A stretch of DNA of 8,912 nucleotides. It comes from an uncultured delta proteobacterium. GTDB lineage: Bacteria; Desulfobacterota; WTBG01; CAIYCZ01. Both the position numbers and the translations under genes were made by a program. The notes beneath the pieces were generated by a model. It did no database searches. It was given only the letters and a program-made list of their open reading frames with translations, and was not told the origin of the DNA. This document shows positions 1 to 5,131 of the stretch, piece by piece. Each line of letters opens with the position of its first letter. The stretch's first letter is position 1. The stretch is from positions 1-8,912 of the forward strand of contig CAIYCZ010000090.1 in assembly GCA_903924805.1 (NCBI GenBank). The letters run 5' to 3'.

Positions 1-2
1 GC

Positions 3-683
3 CTTGTGTGGACAAAGAATGCCAATCTGCCGGGCGGCGCCACAACATGGCAGGGTGCACTTGACTATGTGGCAGGCATGAATGCGGGCACGTATGAAAA
101 TTTTGGTTATACTGACTGGCGGCTTCCCAATGTCAACGAGCTGAAAAGCCTGATTGATAACTCCAAATATAATCTCTCGCTGCCGCAGGGCCATCCGTTT
201 ACCAATGTGCAGTCTTACTACTACTGGTCGTCTACTACCCATGCAAACTATACGGACTTCGCGTGGGTCGTCTATCTGTACTACGGCTACGTGAGCATCG
301 GCGGTAAGTCCAGCAACGACGTCTACGCGTGGCCGGTACGCACAGGACAAGCTGAGCCTACGCTTATTACGCTTTCTTCTTTCACTGCATCAGCTAAATC
401 AGGAAAGGTAATAATTCAATGGTCAACCGAATCTGAAATCGACAACGCCGGTTTTAATCTCTTCCGCTCTGAAACAGAAAATGGTGACTATATAAAAATA
501 AATAGTGAAATAATTCCCGCCAAGGGTTCATCCACTCAGGGGGCATCATATGAGTTTGTGGATAGTAATGTGCAGAACAGAAAGACCTATTACTACAAAC
601 TGGAAGACATTGACCTCAACGGAAACTCAACTTTTCACGGCCCTGTGAGTGTAACGCCGAGAAGGATATATGGAAACAAGTAA
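3..683 (+). CDS. DUF1566 (Lcl C-terminal) domain protein with C-terminal FN3-like domain, 5'-truncated
   Basis: The frame is open to the left edge, so the gene starts upstream; the GTG at 6 is probably internal, because family members usually read L-[MV]-W-T-K-x-A-N-L here. Residues 1 to about 115 are a DUF1566 domain, a C-type-lectin-like fold: W-x-G-A-L-D-Y-V, the DWRLPNVNELKSL core, then YYYWSSTT and a closing AWPVR. Residues from about 120 to 220 look like a fibronectin-III-like module (FTASAKSGKVIIQWSTESE, then YYYKLEDIDLNG), ending at a TAA at 681-683. Such proteins are generally secreted or surface exposed, but the signal peptide, if any, lies outside the window. The ligand is unknown. 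Codon use changes sharply inside the DUF1566 segment (see 216-341). The terminator-like hairpin at 907-940 is the first one downstream. The domain call is firm; the function is not. Confidence 0.85.
   Translation, partial: LVWTKNANLPGGATTWQGALDYVAGMNAGTYENFGYTDWRLPNVNELKSLIDNSKYNLSLPQGHPFTNVQSYYYWSSTTHANYTDFAWVVYLYYGYVSIGGKSSNDVYAWPVRTGQAEPTLITLSSFTASAKSGKVIIQWSTESEIDNAGFNLFRSETENGDYIKINSEIIPAKGSSTQGASYEFVDSNVQNRKTYYYKLEDIDLNGNSTFHGPVSVTPRRIYGNK
216..341 (+). other. Candidate DGR-type variable region inside the DUF1566 domain
   Basis: This segment encodes the YYYW to WPVR part of the lectin-like fold, where known DGR target proteins carry their variable residues. From 255 to 326, 17 of 24 codons end in C and differ mainly in their first two bases (TAC, GGC, AGC, ATC, TCC, AAC, GAC, GTC, TTC). 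That is expected if adenines of AAC codons in a template were randomised. In the 24 codons from 360 only 2 end in C. Fixed scaffold codons (TGG, AAG, GTG, GCG) lie between them. No template repeat, reverse transcriptase or avd gene is visible, and DUF1566 paralogues without a DGR can look similar, so this is an inference. Confidence 0.4.
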
Positions 684-819
684 AAGGCAAAAAGGTTAAG
701 AGGCGAAGAGGAAAAGAAGAAACAGGCCACAGAATTTCACAGAAATCACAGAAGCTTTAAAATAAAAATCCCTCCCAACCTCCCTTTAAAAAGGGAGGAA
801 TAATTCTGTGTTGTTCTGT

Positions 820-882
820 CCACCCTCCGCAGAAATGCTCCTGCCCTCCGCAATGCTTCTGGAGGCGGGTCGGAGGACGGGT
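820..882. repeat. GC-rich palindromic block inserted in repeat copy 1
   Basis: This block is absent from the otherwise parallel copy at 1597-1752. It is an inverted structure: CACCCTCCG near the left end answers CGGAGGACGGGTG near the right end (CCTCCG 824-829 against CGGAGG 871-876). The core also repeats CCTCCGCA and contains GGAGGCGGG. It is much richer in GC than its surroundings and probably belongs to a second repeat family. Confidence 0.5.
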
Positions 883-906
883 GTGTTCTGTGGCTAAAAT
901 TTAAAA

Positions 907-940
907 GGCAGCGGCAACAAGACGGCTTCTGCCTGTTTTT
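907..940 (+). terminator. Rho-independent terminator-like hairpin downstream of the DUF1566 gene
   Basis: GGCAG (907-911) pairs with CTGCC (929-933). After one C/T mismatch the stem continues with a G-T wobble, G-C and C-G, closing a loop of about 9 nt. It is followed by TGTTTTT. It lies at the right end of repeat copy 1, and the matching structure ends copy 2. It would isolate hicA from upstream transcription. Confidence 0.6.
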
Positions 941-980
941 ATTTCACAGAAAACAAAAAGCAGCTATATAAAAGTAACGG

Positions 981-1009
981 TTGTATTGCTTTGTTTCTTA
1001 TACTATTAT
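981..1009 (+). promoter_or_regulatory. Weak candidate hicAB promoter
   Basis: TTGTAT (981-986) and TATTAT (1004-1009) are separated by 17 bases. The -10 matches 5 of 6 consensus positions, the -35 only 3 of 6. Transcription would start at about 1016, next to the hicA ATG, implying a leaderless message. The region is AT-rich, so chance matches are likely. Confidence 0.3.
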
Positions 1010-1016
1010 AAAAAAC

Positions 1017-1268
1017 ATGAAAGGGAAAATTAGTGAGAAGGTTTTGTCAGGGTTATCAGATACAAATATACGATTTGAAGAACTGAGAAACCTGCTCATA
1101 TCATTTGGCTTTGATGAACGAGTAAAAGGAGACCATCATATTTTCATAAAACAGGGTATCGCAGAAATAATAAATTTGCAGCCCTTGCGTAGTGGAAAAG
1201 CAAAAGCATATCAGGTTAAACAAGTTAGAAATATCATAGTAAAGTATCAACTTCATAGAGAGGTATGA
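1017..1268 (+). CDS. hicA: HicA-family mRNA interferase toxin
   Basis: This 83-residue protein resembles HicA toxins, small double-stranded-RNA-binding-fold ribonucleases that cleave mRNA when not held by HicB. Visible features are an N-terminal basic/helical stretch, FEELRNLLISFGF, then G-D-H-H-I-F (residues 38-43) with the His pair where the catalytic His of HicA lies, and a C-terminal KAYQVKQVRNII helix. I chose the ATG at 1017 over the in-frame TTG at 981, because MKGKISEKVL is where the family similarity seems to begin. No Shine-Dalgarno precedes it. hicB follows after 3 nt, so the two are co-transcribed. The pair is AT-rich compared with the downstream operon and is flanked by direct repeats, which suggests a mobile or acquired module. 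The family call is good; activity is inferred. Confidence 0.85.
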   Translation: MKGKISEKVLSGLSDTNIRFEELRNLLISFGFDERVKGDHHIFIKQGIAEIINLQPLRSGKAKAYQVKQVRNIIVKYQLHREV

Positions 1269-1271
1269 TAT

Positions 1272-1481
1272 ATGTATAAATATGAGGTGATTATTTATTG
1301 GAGTGCTCAGGATAAAGCGTTTATAGCGGAAGTTCCGGAATTGCTCGGCTGTATGGCCGATGGTTCAACATATGATGAAGCGACAAAAAACATACAGGTG
1401 ATTATTGGTGAATGGATTGAAACAGCACGGCAGGCGGGCAGAGAAATCCCCGAACCAAAGGGAAAACTGATGTATGCATAA
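1272..1481 (+). CDS. hicB: HicB-family antitoxin, short form
   Basis: This 69-residue protein is the partner of the HicA-like toxin just upstream. It shows the HicB N-terminal (UPF0150) partial-RNase-H-like fold: Y-E-V-I-I-Y-W, AFIAEVPELLGCMADG, the helix YDEATKNIQVIIGEWIETA, and a closing REIPEP. It ends there, so it lacks the C-terminal helix-turn-helix or ribbon-helix-helix DNA-binding domain of longer HicB proteins. Autoregulation of the promoter would therefore need another factor, though short HicB-like proteins next to HicA are common. The start is supported by AGAGAGG (1257-1263), about 8 nt upstream and inside the end of hicA. Confidence 0.85.
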   Translation: MYKYEVIIYWSAQDKAFIAEVPELLGCMADGSTYDEATKNIQVIIGEWIETARQAGREIPEPKGKLMYA

Positions 1482-1532
1482 CGTTCCAATCATTGTTTAT
1501 GCCCAGCACTGCGAATGAAGCATTCTAAAAAG

Positions 1533-1584
1533 TGAATCGGTTGATCGGGAAATAAGTCGGTAAATCGGTGAATAGGTGAGTCGG
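1533..1584. repeat. Degenerate short tandem repeat (TCGG motif)
   Basis: The trinucleotide-plus motif [AG]TCGG recurs at irregular 8 to 12-base spacing: GAATCGGTT, GATCGGGAAA, TAAGTCGGTAAA, TCGGTGAATAGG, TGAGTCGG. It lies between hicB and repeat copy 2, in a stretch with no gene. Its function is unknown; it may be slippage-derived filler. Confidence 0.5.
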
Positions 1585-1596
1585 AAAAAAGATAAG

Positions 1597-1752
1597 CAGG
1601 CCACAGAATTTCACAGAAGTAACTGAAGTTTTAAAATAAAATCCCACCTGACCTCCCTTTAAAAAGGGAGGAATGATTCTGTGTTGTTCCGTGAAATCAG
1701 TGGCTGAAATTTAAAAGGCAGCGGTCTTTTGAGGCTTCTGCCTTTTGTTTTT
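1597..1752 (+). repeat. Palindromic intergenic repeat, copy 2 (uninterrupted)
   Basis: This copy has the same orientation as 723-940, with the two starts 874 bases apart and the hicAB pair between them. It contains the perfect hairpin CCTCCCTTT, AA, AAAGGGAGG (1652-1671). Its body 1600-1704 is an imperfect palindrome: GCCACAGAATTTCACAGAA at the left, and at the right the inverse of GCCACTGATTTCACGGAAC. It continues through AAATTTAAAAGGCAGCGG into the terminator-like end. There is no coding capacity. It makes up most of the 428-base gap between hicB and rplU. Confidence 0.8.
1717..1752 (+). terminator. Rho-independent terminator-like hairpin after hicAB
   Basis: GGCAG (1717-1721) pairs with CTGCC (1738-1742), and after a mismatch the pairing continues through GGTCT against GAGGC with wobbles. 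It is followed by TTTTGTTTTT. It separates hicAB from the rplU promoter 56 bases downstream. It is homologous to 907-940. Confidence 0.65.
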
Positions 1753-1807
1753 AAGAAGAAATTATGACAACAGGTGAAGATCGATATTTACAGGTTGAAT
1801 ATTTACC

Positions 1808-1836
1808 TTGACAAATTATGATAAATTAACTATTTT
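1808..1836 (+). promoter_or_regulatory. Sigma-70-type promoter of the rplU operon
   Basis: A perfect TTGACA (1808-1813) and TATTTT (1831-1836) are separated by 17 bases in AT-rich DNA. The predicted start near 1843 leaves a leader of about 67 nt before the rplU ATG. It is well placed to drive rplU through dnaB. Confidence 0.75.
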
Positions 1837-1909
1837 GTTAGTTTTCAATCTCAAACAATACCTCTCTATACTGCAGAGCATACTTTATTATATACATACG
1901 GAGCAATCA

Positions 1910-2221
1910 ATGTACGCGATAGTAAAAACAGGTGGAAAACAATACAAAGTGAGCCCAGGGGACATCCTCAGTGTTGAAAAGATTAAAGGCAGCATCGGTG
2001 ATACCATAGTGTTCGAAGAAGTCCTCCTGCTCAATGATGATCAAAAGACAGAAGTTGGCCGCCCCCTCCTCGGTAATGCAAAGGTTACCGGAGAAATCAT
2101 CAAACAGGATAAACTGGCAAAAACGATTATATATAAATCCAGGCGCAGAAAAGGCTATCAGAAGAAAACCGGTCACCGGCAGCCGGTAACCAGGCTTAAA
2201 ATAAAAGAAATTCAATTCTAA
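1910..2221 (+). CDS. rplU: 50S ribosomal protein bL21
   Basis: This 103-residue protein has the normal length for bL21, a 23S rRNA-binding protein of the large subunit. It starts MYAIVKTGGKQYKV, the standard family N-terminus, has the central GRPLL and GEI segments, and carries the basic signature KSRRRKGYQKKTGHRQ before a TRLKI ending. The frame is open further upstream to a TTG at 1808, but that would overlap the promoter and add 34 unrelated residues. The ATG at 1910 has GGAG (1900-1903) at good spacing. It is first in the operon, and rpsF follows after 32 nt. rpmA (bL27), its usual neighbour, is not here. Confidence 0.97.
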   Translation: MYAIVKTGGKQYKVSPGDILSVEKIKGSIGDTIVFEEVLLLNDDQKTEVGRPLLGNAKVTGEIIKQDKLAKTIIYKSRRRKGYQKKTGHRQPVTRLKIKEIQF

Positions 2222-2253
2222 ACAGCACTCGTTAGGATCTGGAGGAAAACACT

Positions 2254-2637
2254 TTGAGAGGATATGAAACCTGCGTAATTATCCACCCGGACATGAGCGA
2301 AGAAAATATTGAGGCACTGCTCAATAAACTAGGTGAATCAATTTCAAACTTTAAGGGAACAGCGCTGAAAACTGAGAAGTGGGGAAAGAAAAAGCTACTG
2401 TACCCGATAAAAAAGCAGCACCGGGGCAACTACTGTATTCTGAGCTATCTTGGCAACGAACCATTACTGAATGAAATAAATCACATTCTTAAGTTTAATG
2501 AAAATGTGTTACGGTTTCAGACCGTGAGGATTGAAAATAGTGCATCTCTTGCATCTCCGGCGCAGCCGCCTGAGCAACAGATAGAAGAGCACACGAGTTC
2601 AAACGTTCAGGAATCTGATACACCCGGCGAAGAGTAA
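2254..2637 (+). CDS. rpsF: 30S ribosomal protein bS6
   Basis: bS6 binds 16S rRNA of the central domain as a heterodimer with bS18, encoded next. The 127-residue product begins MRGYETCVIIHPDM, the family N-terminus, followed by W-G-K-K-K-L-L-Y-P-I-K-K-Q-H-R-G-N-Y and LKFNENVLRFQTVR. The last 30 or so residues are a Pro-, Gln-, Ser- and Glu-rich, probably disordered acidic tail. The start codon is TTG, fixed by the conserved N-terminus and a strong GGAGG (2241-2245); the next in-frame ATG would delete the first strand. It lies 32 nt after rplU. Confidence 0.96.
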   Translation: MRGYETCVIIHPDMSEENIEALLNKLGESISNFKGTALKTEKWGKKKLLYPIKKQHRGNYCILSYLGNEPLLNEINHILKFNENVLRFQTVRIENSASLASPAQPPEQQIEEHTSSNVQESDTPGEE

Positions 2638-2666
2638 TACGTACATACATAGCTACCATATATGTC

Positions 2667-2698
2667 TTCTGCCCCGCTCATGACGAACCGGGGCGGGA
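2667..2698 (+). promoter_or_regulatory. Hairpin between rpsF and rpsR, possible translational control element
   Basis: TTCTGCCCCG (2667-2676) pairs with CGGGGCGGGA (2689-2698), a 10-bp stem including two G-T wobbles, with the 12-base loop CTCATGACGAAC. It ends 7 bases before the rpsR AGGAGG. A short U-rich TTTCTT follows, so it could be an attenuator or a structure bound by S6:S18, whose known leader RNA recognises CCG-containing stem regions. The structure is visible; the role is inferred. Confidence 0.4.
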
Positions 2699-2716
2699 TT
2701 TCTTCAGGAGGTACGA

Positions 2717-2965
2717 TTGAAAAAAGGATTTCAACGGGAAAAAACAGTATATCTGAAGCGCAAAACGTGCCGTTTCTGTGCTGACCAGAATCTCCAGATA
2801 GCGTATAAAGATTATTCAATGCTTCGCTACTTTGTCTCCGAACGGGGCAAGATAATTCCACGGCGTATCTCAGGAAACTGCGCGAAACACCAGCGGGAGA
2901 TAACAAAGGCAATTAAAAGAGCTCGGATAATTTCTATTCTGCCGTTTTCCGCAGGCACCGTTTAA
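2717..2965 (+). CDS. rpsR: 30S ribosomal protein bS18, zinc-binding (C+) form
   Basis: This 82-residue protein is the bS6 partner in the 30S platform. The core reads TCRFC near the start, then Y-K-D-Y-x-x-L-R-Y-F-V-S-E-R-G-K-I-I-P-R-R, and K-H-Q-R-E-I-T-K-A-I-K-R-A-R, the usual bS18 rRNA-binding helix. C18, C21, C55 and H58 form a plausible zinc site as in C+ ribosomal protein paralogues. The start is TTG at 2717 with AGGAGG (2706-2711); no other in-frame start lies before the Cys pair. ssb, which often sits between rpsF and rpsR, is absent. rplI follows after 27 nt. Confidence 0.96.
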   Translation: MKKGFQREKTVYLKRKTCRFCADQNLQIAYKDYSMLRYFVSERGKIIPRRISGNCAKHQREITKAIKRARIISILPFSAGTV

Positions 2966-2992
2966 CGTATTAATTTGACAGGTGATCATGCT

Positions 2993-3436
2993 ATGAAAGT
3001 GATTCTTACCCAGGATGTTACAGGACTTGGCGCTATCGGCGATCTAATCAGCGTTAAGGAGGGGTTCGGGCGGAACTGCCTCATCCCCCAGGGCAAGGCT
3101 ATGAGCGCAACATCCCAGAATATTAAAACATTAGAGCATCAAAAGAGGCAGATAAAGGAAAAACTCAATAAAGCCAAGCGTGAGGCGGAAAAATTAGCGG
3201 AACGGATTGAGAATATATCCTGCACCGTTGCAAAAGCTGCTGGCGAAGAAGATAAGCTGTTTGGCTCTGTCACCAGTATGGATATTGAGGCAAGCATCAA
3301 GCTTGAGGGGATTGAAGTTGAGAGAAAGAAAATACTTCTTCCGGAACCGATTAAGGCCTTGGGGATCTATAGCGTTCCCATAAAACTTCATCCAGAGGTA
3401 ACTGCAAATTTAAAGCTGTGGGTTGTCAAAGAGTAA
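2993..3436 (+). CDS. rplI: 50S ribosomal protein bL9
   Basis: This 147-residue protein matches full-length bL9, an elongated two-domain 23S rRNA-binding protein that helps maintain translation fidelity. The N-domain reads MKVILTQDVTGLGAIGD, then VKEGFGRNCLIPQGKA (residues 21-36), the family signature. Residues from about 42 to 75 form the long charged connecting helix (KRQIKEKLNKAKREAEKLAE), followed by the C-domain with KLFGSVTS and L-G-I-Y-S-V-P-I-K-L-H-P-E-V. I start at ATG 2993, where AGGTGA (2980-2985) is well spaced. An in-frame TTG at 2975 would add six unrelated residues. Confidence 0.97.
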   Translation: MKVILTQDVTGLGAIGDLISVKEGFGRNCLIPQGKAMSATSQNIKTLEHQKRQIKEKLNKAKREAEKLAERIENISCTVAKAAGEEDKLFGSVTSMDIEASIKLEGIEVERKKILLPEPIKALGIYSVPIKLHPEVTANLKLWVVKE

Positions 3437-3462
3437 GATAGTACCATTTCTATTGATTATTT

Positions 3463-3494
3463 TGCCTCATGCCTCCGGTATTCAGCATGAGGCA
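3463..3494. repeat. Perfect 10-bp inverted repeat between rplI and dnaB
   Basis: TGCCTCATGC (3463-3472) and GCATGAGGCA (3485-3494) flank the 12-base loop CTCCGGTATTCA. The RNA would fold into a stable hairpin. No T-run follows (TGGAAAACAC), so it is not a classical terminator. It may be a partial attenuator, an RNA-processing or stability element that lowers dnaB relative to rplI, or a site for a dimeric protein. Confidence 0.55.
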
Positions 3495-3577
3495 TGGAAA
3501 ACACAAGTACCGCAACAGATGCTTTTAAATTTTATTCACCCGGCCCTGGTGGCGGGTAGGTGTACATCAATTTTCTC

Positions 3578-4921
3578 ATGGCGCTGCAGCAATCCCCAAA
3601 ACTCCCTCCGCAAAGCCTTGAAGCTGAACAATCAGTAATCGGTGCCATACTCATTGAAAATGAGGCCATTCTCAAAGCGATTGAAATTGTACGGCCAGAG
3701 GACTTCTATCGCGAGGCTCACCGCCAGATTTTCCAGTCCATGATCGAGCTCTTTGAAAAGAATGAGCCCGCTGACCTTATTACCCTCACCGAGCATCTCC
3801 GAAAAAAAAATAAGATTGAAGACATCGGCGGTGCTTCTTATCTGGCGTCTGTATGTGAGCAGATTCCAACCGCTGCCAATGTTGAATATTATGCAAAAAT
3901 AGTTAAGGAAAAATCCGTTCTGCGGAAACTGATACACGCGGCAACTGAAATTGCAGGCCGCGGGTACACCGACCAGGAAGATATTGAGGAGCTCCTTGAT
4001 TTTGCAGAAAAGACCATCTTTGACATTACCGAAGACCAGATAAAGCCTTCCGTCTATCCCTTAAAAGAAATATTAAAGACAAGCTTCAAAGCCATTGAAA
4101 CCCTGTATAATAAAAAAGAACTGATCACCGGCGTGCCAACCGGGTTCACCGAACTCGATCAGTTGACCTCAGGTTTCCAGCCTTCAGACCTTATCATAAT
4201 AGCCGGCAGGCCCAGTATGGGTAAAACCGCCTTCTGTTTAAACATTGCGCAAAATGCTGCTTCCCAAGCAAAACCGCCCGTACTCATTTTTTCACTGGAA
4301 ATGTCCAAGGAGCAGCTTTCCCTGAGGATGCTCTGCTCTGAAGCGCGGGTTGACTCTCACAAACTGAGGAGCGGTTTTCTTGCTCAATCGGACTGGGGTA
4401 AGCTCACGATGGCGGTGGGCAAGCTCGCAGAATCAAAAATCTTTATTGATGATACACCGGGCATCGGTGTCCTTGAAATGCGGGCAAAGTCCAGACGGCT
4501 CAAGGCCGAGCATGACCTGGGAATGATTATTGTCGATTATCTGCAGCTCATGCGGGGCCGCAGCAATGCGGACAACAGAGAGCAGGAGATTTCTGATATA
4601 TCACGCTCGCTCAAGGCTTTGGCAAAAGAGTTAAAAGTTCCTGTGATAGCACTGTCTCAGTTAAACAGGCGGGTTGAAGACCGTTCAGACAAAAAACCCC
4701 AGCTTGCTGACTTACGCGAGTCCGGTGCCATTGAGCAGGATGCAGATGTAATACTGTTTATCTACCGGGACGAGGTTTATAACCCCAATTCTGATGCAAA
4801 GGGCACTGCTGATATAATTATCGGGAAACAGCGTAACGGCCCTACCGGAGAGTTACGCCTTACCTTTATTGATCGTTTTACCCGCTTTGAAAATTATTCT
4901 TACCGAGACGGGGACACCTGA
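3578..4921 (+). CDS. dnaB: Replicative DNA helicase DnaB
   Basis: DnaB is the hexameric 5'-3' helicase that unwinds DNA at the replication fork and contacts primase through its N-domain. The 447-residue product has the N-domain opening LPPQSLEAEQSVIGAIL, a linker, then a RecA-type C-domain: Walker A AGRPSMGKT (residues 209-217), Walker B MIIVDYLQL (from 316, Asp320), ALSQLNRRVEDR, the LRESGAIEQDADVILFI block, and a closing IIGKQRNGPTG. I see no intein or frameshift. The start is uncertain: ATG 3578 has only a distant TAGGTG, while an in-frame GTG at 3560 adds six residues and has a poor GGTGG. It sits after rplI as in many bacteria, here separated by 141 nt with a strong hairpin. No clear terminator follows. 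Confidence 0.96.
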   Translation: MALQQSPKLPPQSLEAEQSVIGAILIENEAILKAIEIVRPEDFYREAHRQIFQSMIELFEKNEPADLITLTEHLRKKNKIEDIGGASYLASVCEQIPTAANVEYYAKIVKEKSVLRKLIHAATEIAGRGYTDQEDIEELLDFAEKTIFDITEDQIKPSVYPLKEILKTSFKAIETLYNKKELITGVPTGFTELDQLTSGFQPSDLIIIAGRPSMGKTAFCLNIAQNAASQAKPPVLIFSLEMSKEQLSLRMLCSEARVDSHKLRSGFLAQSDWGKLTMAVGKLAESKIFIDDTPGIGVLEMRAKSRRLKAEHDLGMIIVDYLQLMRGRSNADNREQEISDISRSLKALAKELKVPVIALSQLNRRVEDRSDKKPQLADLRESGAIEQDADVILFIYRDEVYNPNSDAKGTADIIIGKQRNGPTGELRLTFIDRFTRFENYSYRDGDT

Positions 4922-5030
4922 TGTTGCCCGTAGTCCCTTAACCCCTCAAAAAAACTCCTTTTGTTCATTCCCGCCTTTTGAATAAATTCAGAAATTCTTT
5001 AAAATAGTTTGCAAATTTCTCCACAAGCCA

Positions 5031-5059
5031 TTGACTTGCAGTCAGATGATACTTATAGT
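5031..5059 (+). promoter_or_regulatory. Sigma-70-type promoter of dnaK
   Basis: TTGACT (5031-5036) and TATAGT (5054-5059) are separated by 17 bases, each 5 of 6 to consensus. Transcription would start near 5066, leaving a leader of about 110 nt. I found no CIRCE inverted repeat (TTAGCACTC-N9-GAGTGCTAA) and no sigma-32-like promoter, so vegetative transcription is likely and any heat control would act another way. Confidence 0.7.
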
Positions 5060-5089
5060 AAGTAAAAAGATTTTAAAACAGCGGGTAGG

Positions 5090-5131
5090 TTCATCAGAGT
5101 TTAAATAGAAATAGGTTTTAAATGTGATGAA
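5090..5131 (+). promoter_or_regulatory. AT-rich hairpin in the dnaK leader
   Basis: TTCATCA (5090-5096) pairs with TGATGAA (5125-5131), and TTTAAA (5100-5105) with TTTAAA (5117-5122), across a small internal loop (GAG against TG) and an 11-base apical loop. The A/T-rich stem would be weak and temperature sensitive. It does not include the GAGGAGGT Shine-Dalgarno at 5162-5169, so a simple thermometer role is not obvious. Confidence 0.35.

Larger units (their letters stand above)
723..940 (+). repeat. Palindromic intergenic repeat, copy 1 (interrupted)
   Basis: This is the left copy of a repeat whose second copy is at 1597-1752, in the same orientation. Shared landmarks in order are CAGGCCACAGAATTTCACAG, a TTTAAAATAAAA block, a perfect hairpin (CCTCCCTTT, AA, AAAGGGAGG at 779-798), ATTCTGTGTTGTT, GTGGCT, AAATTTAAAAGGCAGCGG and GGCTTCTGCC. 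The part 726-894 begins GCCACAGAAT and ends with its rough inverse (ATTCTGTG...GTGGC), so it is MITE-like or an extragenic palindrome. It differs from copy 2 by an extra block near 820-882. Together with the terminator it fills most of the 333 bases between the DUF1566 gene and hicA. Confidence 0.8.

Noticed and set aside
1533..1584. A CRISPR-like array
   Set aside because: The TCGG-containing units are too short, irregular and degenerate, and there are no uniform spacers or cas genes.
1764..1811. A 15-codon frame (ATG 1764 to TGA 1811) before rplU
   Set aside because: It overlaps the TTGACA of the rplU promoter, so it could not be part of that transcript, and it has only a weak AGAAGAA upstream.
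1..1909. A complete DGR cassette (reverse transcriptase, avd, template repeat)
   Set aside because: I looked for a reverse transcriptase frame and for a second copy of the 3' end of the variable segment (GGCCGGTACGC) and found neither in the window. Only a possible target gene is present.
3423..3638. A 71-codon plus-strand frame between rplI and dnaB
   Set aside because: It overlaps both genes in another frame, spans the inverted repeat and shows no family features.
4922..5030. A terminator between dnaB and dnaK
   Set aside because: There are A-rich and T-rich patches, but I found no convincing stem followed by a T-run.
3552..5096. The 10-mer GCGGGTAGGT upstream of dnaB (3552-3561) and in the dnaK leader (5081-5090), both followed closely by CATCA
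   Set aside because: Dozens of chance 10-mer matches are expected in a 9-kb window, and the flanks do not align further.
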